Assembly (NCBI GenBank): GCA_021163745.1
Contig: JAGGTM010000006.1
Location: forward strand, 1 to 6,518
Direction: 5' to 3'
DNA: 6,518 nt
Origin: a bacterium
GTDB taxonomy: Bacteria > Patescibacteriota > Minisyncoccia > Portnoybacterales > JAGGTM01
Both the position numbers and the translations under genes were made by a program. The notes under the pieces are model-generated. The model had not been told where the DNA came from. It was given only the letters and a program-made list of their open reading frames with translations, and ran no database searches. This document shows, piece by piece, positions 1-4,585 of this stretch (position 1 is its first letter; each line of letters opens with the position of its first letter).

Positions 1-746
1 CTATTGAAAATGTAAATATAGAAAATGAGTATACTGGGATATCTTTAGTTAATAGTTCCTCTACTTGTGCGGTTTTAAACTCAGAGATAAAAAACTGCTT
101 TTATGGAATTTCTCTTTTAAATTCTTCCTCTAATTTACTTGAGAAAAATTATATTGCTTCTACTTCTATGGCTGTTAAATTAGATTTCTCTTCTTATAAC
201 AAGATTTCTGAAAATAAAATAGAAAATTGTCTTAAGCATCCATTACATCCTACTCAATCGGGTATAGGAATATATTTGTATGGGTCATATCTTAATGAAT
301 TTAATTCTAATTGTATATCAAAAACCCAAGATGCTGCCTTTCGAATATTGGGGAATTCAAATTCTAATATTTTTTTCTCCAACAAAATAACAGAAAATAA
401 GCTTGCTTTTGATATTCATTCTTGCTCTAATAATGAGTTTTTCAAAAATCACATAATTGAAAATGAGAAAATCATTTCTTCAGGAAGTGCTTGCTATAAA
501 TTTTATAACAATGATTTCTCTTCCAATTATGAGAATAAATTTCAATGGAGTAATTGTGGTTATTTTTACAATGAGAAGTTAAAAATAGGCAATCACTATG
601 ACTTTTATGATGAGGCGGAAGAAGGATGTATAGATGAAGATAATGACAACATTTGCGATTTACCTCTTCATCTTTTTGAGAGTATTTCTACCACTACACC
701 TACCAGCATGGATAAATATCCTTTAGTTTCCTTTAGTATTGAATAA
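1..746 (+). CDS. NosD-type right-handed beta-helix protein, 3' part (5' end outside window)
   Basis: The frame is open from the first complete codon at base 3 to TAA at 744-746, giving 247 visible residues, so the gene starts upstream and the internal ATG at 168 is not the real start. The fragment is built from Asn/Ser-rich coils of about 22-23 residues, seen as SSS/SSY/NSN/CSNN turns at visible residues 18, 41, 63, 118 and 141, each followed by patterns such as N.I..N or NKI.EN. This is the signature of parallel beta-helix (PbH1/NosD) proteins. The end, GNHYDFYDEAEEG with DEDNDNICDLPL (residues 196-222) and DKYPL, matches the usual NosD-type closing motif (GNYWSDY, D.DGDGIGD, D.YPL). Such proteins are normally secreted or surface-attached, and many bind or cleave polysaccharides. 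Substrate and activity cannot be told from this part. Four cysteines in the C-terminal third could form disulfides outside the cell. The fold call is fairly secure and the function unknown. Confidence 0.78.
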   Translation, partial: IENVNIENEYTGISLVNSSSTCAVLNSEIKNCFYGISLLNSSSNLLEKNYIASTSMAVKLDFSSYNKISENKIENCLKHPLHPTQSGIGIYLYGSYLNEFNSNCISKTQDAAFRILGNSNSNIFFSNKITENKLAFDIHSCSNNEFFKNHIIENEKIISSGSACYKFYNNDFSSNYENKFQWSNCGYFYNEKLKIGNHYDFYDEAEEGCIDEDNDNICDLPLHLFESISTTTPTSMDKYPLVSFSIE

Positions 747-766
747 AAAGGAAGATTGTATATAAT
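739..766 (+). promoter_or_regulatory. Sigma-70-like promoter for the short unit at 792-869
   Basis: TTGAAT at 739-744 is followed, after a 16-base spacer, by a consensus TATAAT at 761-766. The -35 overlaps the end of the beta-helix gene. Transcription would begin near 773 and reach the terminator at 882-908, giving an RNA of about 130 bases. The -10 is perfect and the -35 matches four of six positions. In AT-rich DNA such matches can occur by chance, but the following Shine-Dalgarno, ORF and terminator strengthen the call. Confidence 0.5.
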
Positions 767-791
767 AAAGAAAAACAAAAAGGAGGGAAAA

Positions 792-869
792 ATGAGGTTT
801 AAAGATTGGATTAGGTTAATAAGATATGGAATGGAGCATTTATTGGAAGAATTGAAATGGTTATTTTAA
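792..869 (+). CDS. Small ORF, 25-residue amphipathic peptide (unrecognised)
   Basis: ATG at 792 to TAA at 867-869 encodes 25 residues (MRFKDWIRLIRYGMEHLLEE followed by LKWLF). A strong Shine-Dalgarno, AGGAGG at 781-786, lies five bases before the ATG, which is ideal spacing, and the ORF sits exactly between a promoter-like sequence and a terminator hairpin. The peptide is rich in Trp, Leu, Ile, Arg and Lys in an order that suggests one amphipathic helix with an N-terminal basic half and a C-terminal acidic/hydrophobic half. It could be a membrane-active or regulatory peptide, a toxin-like small protein, or the coding part of a dual-function small RNA. I recognise no family. The case rests on the arrangement of signals, not on homology. 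Confidence 0.45.
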   Translation: MRFKDWIRLIRYGMEHLLEELKWLF

Positions 870-881
870 AAAAATCAGAAT

Positions 882-908
882 GAGTCCTTAGGGGCTCTTT
901 TATTTTTG
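882..908 (+). terminator. Rho-independent terminator after the small ORF
   Basis: GAGTCC (882-887), loop TTAG and GGGCTC (892-897) form a six-pair stem with one G-U pair. It is followed directly by a T-rich tract (TTTTATTTTT from 898) and preceded by an A-tract at 867-875. It lies 12 bases after the small ORF stop and would end transcripts from the 739-766 promoter and read-through from the beta-helix gene. Confidence 0.72.
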
Positions 909-1170
909 GAATTATTCAGCGCACTTTTTATACCAAGAGGTGGTGCAGAATAAAGACACAGGATTAGTCATCCCATATATCAAAATATCAAAATATCAAA
1001 ATATGGGAGGATCAGTTTTATGTGTTAATATAGGGATGATTGGGTTATGTTAGAGAAATAGGGAGGAGGATAATAGGAGAAAGATAATAAAAGAAATAGT
1101 TGCTTGTTTTTTATTTTGCCAATGGATTGGCTTAAATATATCCTAAGCGCACGATAAGTTCTTGAAAATA
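909..1170. other. Intergenic stretch without a convincing gene
   Basis: No frame on either strand holds a plausible coding region here. The stretch contains a short tandem repeat inside an inverted repeat (972-1007, listed separately) and a purine-rich segment around 1058-1095. It also contains a six-pair palindrome, GCCAAT-GG-ATTGGC, at 1118-1131 with no T-tract on either strand. A GGGAGG at 1005-1010 precedes ATG-TGT-TAA at 1020, a two-codon frame that I do not count as a gene. It could be a decayed gene or a spacer. Confidence 0.5.
972..1007. repeat. Three 8-base tandem repeats bounded by a CCCATAT/ATATGGG inverted repeat
   Basis: CCCATAT (972-978) and its exact complement ATATGGG (1001-1007) bracket tandem copies of ATATCAAA at 977-984, 985-992 and 993-1000, with a fourth partial ATAT at 1001. 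The first repeat unit overlaps the left arm. The layout resembles a small iteron or operator-like array, but it could equally be slippage-generated low-complexity DNA. No function is assigned. Confidence 0.6.
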
Positions 1171-1199
1171 TTGACAGTAGAAGTTTTTTGTGCTAAAGT
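1171..1199 (+). promoter_or_regulatory. Promoter for the LamG-domain gene
   Basis: A perfect TTGACA (1171-1176), a 17-base spacer and TAAAGT (1194-1199) preceded by TG at 1191-1192 form a sigma-70-type promoter with an extended -10. Transcription would begin near 1206, giving a leader of about 47 bases before the ATG at 1253. The -10 hexamer matches four of six positions; the ideal -35 and spacing make this one of the better promoters in the window. Confidence 0.62.
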
Positions 1200-1224
1200 A
1201 AGGTTACTTTCAGGTAAAGGTCTT

Positions 1225-1231
1225 AAGGAGG
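1225..1231 (+). promoter_or_regulatory. Shine-Dalgarno-like AAGGAGG at unusual distance
   Basis: A full-strength AAGGAGG lies in the presumed leader but ends 21 bases before the ATG at 1253, far beyond the usual 5-9. No ATG, GTG or TTG lies at a normal distance, and the LamG frame has a TAA at 1241-1243, so the start cannot be moved upstream. Either ribosomes bridge the gap through weak folding of the A/T-rich spacer, or the match is not used. Confidence 0.35.
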
Positions 1232-1252
1232 CATTAGTTTTAATTCCAAAAT

Positions 1253-2377
1253 ATGGAAAGATATAAATTTATAAAATCTAAAAAAATATTAATTCTTTTA
1301 TTGCTTGTAGGAATTATTTCCGGTGTTTTTGTGTCCGGGTTAATTCTAAAAGCAAGAACAAATGCAGAGGATTTAGATGTTACTAAGGGTTTAATCGGTT
1401 ATTGGGATATTGATAATGGAAATAACTGGGAAATAAGAGATATTTCCGGACATAAGAATAATGGATATAATAATGGCGCTTTACGGGGTGTAGTAGGAAT
1501 TTCTGGTATTGCTTTGCTTTTTGATGGCTCTGATTATGTAACTATGGGTAATGCTTCTGATTTTAATTTTGGCTCTTCTGATAGTTTTAGTTTATGTGCG
1601 TGGGTTAAGTTGGATAAAAAAATAAAAGATTATAGCATTATTTTGGGTAAGGCAAGCGGCTCTTCTTTAAATGGCTATATGTTAAGATATGAAACCAATG
1701 GAAATCTTGCTATGAGAATAGTAGGGGATTCTCATCAAAAAGATTCTGTGGCTATTGCAAGAGGAGATTATAGGGACAACAAATGGCACTTTGTAGTGGG
1801 GGTGATTGATAGAATAAATAATACAAATACTATTTATGTTGACGGAGTGAAAAAAGCGCAGGTTAAAATAACAAGAGCAGGAGATATTAGAAATAATTAT
1901 CATTTCAATATGGGTGCTTTAAATAATGGAAGTGTTGGTTTTAAGGGGGTTATTGACGAGGCAAGAGTCTATAATCGTATATTATCTTATAGAGAAGTTC
2001 AGAAAATTTATATTCATACCTGCCCGGAATGTTCAATATGGAATTACTCTCCGGGATCTTTACTTAGAACATTCAATTCTAATAAAGTTTACTATATAAA
2101 CAGAAAACATCAAAAGAAATGGATTATAAACGAAAGGGTTTTTAATCTTTACAACAACAAATGGGAAGATGTAATTTTGGTTAGTCCTCTTGAATTAGAA
2201 AAATATCCTACAGTTGATTTGGTAAGAGCGGAAAATGATTATAAGGTCTATCTGATTAAGGATGGGACAAAGAAGTGGATAAGAGATTTTACCGAGTTGG
2301 AAAATCAAGGATATCAGTGGGAGGATGTTGATGTTATTAAATCCGAAGAACTGACAGAGTATAAAGAGGTAGAGTAG
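1253..2377 (+). CDS. Exported or membrane-anchored LamG-domain surface protein with two C-terminal 'KVYLI..KKWI' repeats
   Basis: The 374-residue protein begins with a basic N-terminus (MERYKFIKSKK) and a hydrophobic stretch at residues 11-33. This is either a signal anchor or a signal peptide; TNA followed by ED near residue 38 is a possible cleavage site. Residues 45-253 are a LamG/concanavalin-A-like jelly roll: GLIGYWDID, DISGHKNNG, ALLFDGSDYVTMGN, SFSLCAWVKL, NKWHFVVGVID, IYVDGV and the closing GVIDEARVYNRILSYREVQ. Two imperfect repeats of about 50 residues follow (about 267-317 and 322-370), sharing VY.I....KKWI, a W-E-D-V step and an acidic SPLELE/SEELTE turn. LamG domains bind carbohydrate or protein ligands, so an adhesin or cell-envelope role is the best inference. 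The start at 1253 is the only in-frame ATG before the hydrophobic segment. It appears to be transcribed alone from the 1171-1199 promoter. Confidence 0.88.
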   Translation: MERYKFIKSKKILILLLLVGIISGVFVSGLILKARTNAEDLDVTKGLIGYWDIDNGNNWEIRDISGHKNNGYNNGALRGVVGISGIALLFDGSDYVTMGNASDFNFGSSDSFSLCAWVKLDKKIKDYSIILGKASGSSLNGYMLRYETNGNLAMRIVGDSHQKDSVAIARGDYRDNKWHFVVGVIDRINNTNTIYVDGVKKAQVKITRAGDIRNNYHFNMGALNNGSVGFKGVIDEARVYNRILSYREVQKIYIHTCPECSIWNYSPGSLLRTFNSNKVYYINRKHQKKWIINERVFNLYNNKWEDVILVSPLELEKYPTVDLVRAENDYKVYLIKDGTKKWIRDFTELENQGYQWEDVDVIKSEELTEYKEVE

Positions 2378-2389
2378 TTAAAATAATTA

Positions 2390-2632
2390 AATTACAAATT
2401 CCAAATTACAAATTACAAACAATATCAAAATTCCAAATTACAAATTCAAAACGAATACCTCTTCCCTTCCTATTTCCTTCCTCTCCCCAAAGGGGAGGGG
2501 GAGGGTTAAGGTGAGGGAGGGCATTTTGAATTTTGAATTTTGGTCATTTGAATTTGCCTGCCCGCCTAAATTTTGCTTCGCAAAATTTAGGCGGGTAAGA
2601 GATTTGAGATTTGTAATTTGGAATTTTTATTT
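2390..2632. repeat. Mosaic of nested inverted repeats (REP/MITE-like intergenic element)
   Basis: AAATTCCAAATTACAAAT occurs twice directly on the left (2396-2413 and 2428-2445) and once inverted on the right (2609-2626). The second left copy extends to a 19-base exact match (2427-2445 with 2609-2627). Inside these arms lie a CCTC.CTCCCC-AAA-GGGGAG palindrome with a G-rich tail (2475-2521), the reiterated TTTTGAATT (from 2524), and a perfect 16-pair palindrome (2561-2595). No reading frame fits it, and no transposase is nearby. The G-rich part resembles the CCCTCACC..AACCCTC repeats scattered through many bacterial genomes (from memory, not searched). It is most likely a non-autonomous repeat or a pile-up of several, lying in the 3' untranslated region of the LamG gene. 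Confidence 0.75.
2561..2595. repeat. Perfect 16-pair palindrome with TTC loop
   Basis: CCCGCCTAAATTTTGC (2561-2576), loop TTC, then the exact complement (2580-2595). There is no T-tract downstream on either strand, so it is not a standard terminator. As RNA it would be a very stable hairpin that could protect the 3' end of the LamG transcript. As DNA it is typical of REP-like palindromic units. Confidence 0.85.
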
Positions 2633-2654
2633 ATATTCTCATTTTAATCTTCGG

Positions 2655-2680
2655 CCGTTTTATACGGTTTTTTATTTTTT
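2655..2680 (+). terminator. Probable weak Rho-independent terminator before the ATPase operon
   Basis: CCGT (2655-2658), loop TTTAT and ACGG (2664-2667) form a short four-pair stem followed by TTTTTTATTTTTT (2668-2680). The long T-tract is convincing and the stem is short. It lies about 280 bases after the LamG stop, beyond the repeat mosaic, and would insulate the downstream promoter from read-through. Confidence 0.5.
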
Positions 2681-2750
2681 ATAAAGAGAAAGGCATAAAA
2701 GATGCCCGCAATTACTTTGCGCTAAATGACTTTTAAAATTAGGGAAAAAA

Positions 2751-2759
2751 TGGTATAAT
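2751..2759 (+). promoter_or_regulatory. Extended -10 promoter giving a nearly leaderless ATPase mRNA
   Basis: TGGTATAAT combines a consensus TATAAT (2754-2759) with the TG of an extended -10 element. No good -35 lies at the usual distance, which extended -10 promoters tolerate. A transcript starting about seven bases after the hexamer (near 2766) would begin only some three bases before the ATG at 2769. The bases between (TCAAAAAAT) contain no Shine-Dalgarno, consistent with leaderless translation. Confidence 0.55.
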
Positions 2760-2768
2760 TCAAAAAAT

Positions 2769-4508
2769 ATGACAGAGAATAAAGACATTATATATTTTGC
2801 AAAAACTAATTTTAGAGGGGAGGAAAAAGTTTTCGGGATTAAAAATAGAGATAGACGACAGCATATGTATATTATAGGAAAAACCGGTGTAGGAAAGACC
2901 GCGCTACTTAAAAATATGGCTTTGCAAGATATTCAGGCGGGAAGAGGAATTGCTATTATAGATCCACACGGTGAATTTGTAGAAGAGGTTCTTGATAAAA
3001 TTCCTTCCCATAGAATAAATGATGTAGTTTATTTCAATCCGGGGGATACTGAGCATCCTGTTGGTTTTAATATTTTAGAAGTGACTAATCCAAAGTATAA
3101 ACATTTGGTGGCTTCCGATTTAATGGGTGTGTTTACTAAAATATGGGCAAATGTTTGGTCTGCGAGAATGGAATACATTTTGAATAATTGTATTTTGGCA
3201 TTATTGGACACACCGGGCTCTACCTTATTGGGGATAAACAGGATTTTAGTGGATAAGGATTACCAGCAGAAGGTTGTCAGCAACGTTAAAGATCCTGTGG
3301 TTCGTTCTTTTTGGACAAATGAGTATGCTTCTTGGAGGGAGCAGTATAAAAATGAGGCAATCGCTCCAATCCAAAATAAAGTGGGTCAATTTCTTTCTAC
3401 TCCATTGATTAGAAATATTGTGGGTCAATCCAAAAGCACTATCAATATTCCCGAGATAATGGATACTAGAAAGATATTTTTAATCAATGTTTCCAAAGGT
3501 AGAATTGGGGAGGATAATTCTTCATTGTTGGGAGCAATGTTGATTACAAAAATTCAGTTAGCAGCGATGGAAAGGGTAAGAGTTCCAGAGGAAGAGAGAG
3601 TAGATTTTTATCTATATGTAGACGAATTTCAGAATTTTGCTACAGAATCTTTTGCCACGATTCTGTCCGAAGCAAGAAAGTATAGATTAAATTTAATTAT
3701 GGCTCACCAGTATATAGCGCAGTTAGTAAATGAAAGCACCAGTGATGTTAAAGATGCAGTATTTGGAAATGTGGGGACTATAGTTTCTTTTAGAATCGGA
3801 GCGGCAGACGCAGATTTTTTGGAAAAAGAATTTTCTCCAGAGTTCTCTGCACAAGATTTAGTTAATTTAGAGAATTATAATATTTACTTAAAACTTATGA
3901 TAGATGGGGTTACTTCTAGGCCGTTTTCTGCGGTTACCTTGCCTCCTACTGCTATAGGAGAAGTTACTAATGCAAGAGAGAAAATCATTAAAGTTTCCAG
4001 AGAAAAATACAGCAGACCAAGGGAAGAAGTAGAGGAGAAAATTGCGAAGTGGGCTGGCATGACCGAAGAAAAGGCTTCTATTGGAAAGTATAAATCAACT
4101 TGTTGGGCTTGCGGAAAAGAGACAGAAGTAAGTTTTAAACCAGATGGTATAAGACCAGTTTATTGCGCTTCCTGTTTAGAAAAAGTAAGAAAAGGCGAGA
4201 ATGTTCCTCTATTACATAAGCCAAAGAATGTGGTAATAAAAAGGAAAAAGGAGGAGGGAAATAAAGAGGATTTATCAAGATTGGGAATAGAATTTCCAAC
4301 ACAAGGCCCTGTTTTAGCGAGAGAAAATGTTCCTACCAAAAAGAAAATTATTACCGAAGAAAAGATAACAGAAGCTCCGTCTTCTATTTCTTTGAAAGAA
4401 GCGCTAAAGAAAGGGCCTGTTCCGTTTAAGAAGAAAAAGATAGATTTAAAAGAATTGAGAGAAACATTAAAAGAGGTGTTGAATAAAAAGATAGGTGGCA
4501 AAAAATAG
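2769..4508 (+). CDS. VirD4/TraD/HerA-like coupling-type ATPase with C-terminal zinc ribbon
   Basis: This 579-residue protein is a P-loop motor ATPase of the FtsK/HerA class, closest in layout to type IV secretion coupling proteins (VirD4, TraD, TrwB) and 'DUF87' ATPases. Walker A is GKTGVGKT (37-44), followed by the conserved IIDPHG (63-68). Helical residues about 105-235 occupy the place of the all-alpha domain, Walker B is YLYVDEF (281-287), and a sensor-like MAHQYIAQL lies at 311-319. FRIG..DADFL..EFSP.FS..DL..L follows at 341-365. There is no N-terminal membrane helix: the ATPase begins almost at once with FAKTNFRGEEKVFGIK, so it should be cytosolic. Residues 445-469 hold CWAC and CASC, a zinc ribbon, followed by a Lys-rich tail to 579 that may bind nucleic acid. 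It likely works as a hexameric DNA or substrate pump, but no relaxase or channel gene is in view. The 2769 ATG is supported by the adjacent promoter. Confidence 0.87.
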   Translation: MTENKDIIYFAKTNFRGEEKVFGIKNRDRRQHMYIIGKTGVGKTALLKNMALQDIQAGRGIAIIDPHGEFVEEVLDKIPSHRINDVVYFNPGDTEHPVGFNILEVTNPKYKHLVASDLMGVFTKIWANVWSARMEYILNNCILALLDTPGSTLLGINRILVDKDYQQKVVSNVKDPVVRSFWTNEYASWREQYKNEAIAPIQNKVGQFLSTPLIRNIVGQSKSTINIPEIMDTRKIFLINVSKGRIGEDNSSLLGAMLITKIQLAAMERVRVPEEERVDFYLYVDEFQNFATESFATILSEARKYRLNLIMAHQYIAQLVNESTSDVKDAVFGNVGTIVSFRIGAADADFLEKEFSPEFSAQDLVNLENYNIYLKLMIDGVTSRPFSAVTLPPTAIGEVTNAREKIIKVSREKYSRPREEVEEKIAKWAGMTEEKASIGKYKSTCWACGKETEVSFKPDGIRPVYCASCLEKVRKGENVPLLHKPKNVVIKRKKEEGNKEDLSRLGIEFPTQGPVLARENVPTKKKIITEEKITEAPSSISLKEALKKGPVPFKKKKIDLKELRETLKEVLNKKIGGKK

Positions 4509-4531
4509 TTATTTAGGGCTTTCTTAACAAC

Positions 4532-4575
4532 AATACTCGGTGGCCGCTCTCTTCGGAGAACAGCCACCGAGTATT
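4532..4575 (+). promoter_or_regulatory. Stable 44-base hairpin with UUCG tetraloop between the two ATPase genes
   Basis: AATACTCGGTGGC (4532-4544) pairs perfectly with GCCACCGAGTATT (4563-4575), giving 13 pairs. Inside, C-G-C faces A-C-A (a central G-C pair flanked by two C-A mismatches). TCTC-TTCG-GAGA (4548-4559) then caps the structure with the very stable C(UUCG)G loop. No T-tract follows, so it is not an ordinary terminator. The 3' arm ends ten bases before the ATG at 4586, and no good Shine-Dalgarno lies between. It could be an RNA processing or stability element that adjusts the ratio of the two ATPases, a translational control hairpin, or a palindromic repeat unit. Confidence 0.8.
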
Positions 4576-4585
4576 AAATTGAGAA

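Noticed and set aside
912..956. Imperfect inverted repeat TTATTC..GCAC / GTGC.GAATAA
   Set aside because: It has broken pairing with an asymmetric internal loop and a long loop, so it is not convincing as a structured RNA.
972..1007. Possible CRISPR-like array in the short repeats
   Set aside because: The 8-base units are directly adjacent without spacers, far shorter than CRISPR repeats, and no cas gene is present.
1118..1131. GCCAAT-GG-ATTGGC palindrome as terminator or operator
   Set aside because: It has a two-base loop and no downstream T-tract, and it is too short to separate from chance.
1682..1903. Minus-strand open frame of 73 codons within the LamG gene
   Set aside because: It lies antisense to conserved LamG strands and has no supporting signals.
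2561..2595. Perfect palindrome as a Rho-independent terminator
   Set aside because: The stem is strong but neither strand has a T-tract after it. The better terminator candidate is at 2655-2680.
4160..4567. Minus-strand open frame of 135 codons opposite the end of the first ATPase
   Set aside because: It lies opposite the Lys/Glu-rich coding tail and translates to Phe/Ser/Leu low-complexity sequence with no ribosome site. The + strand frame has clear homology motifs.
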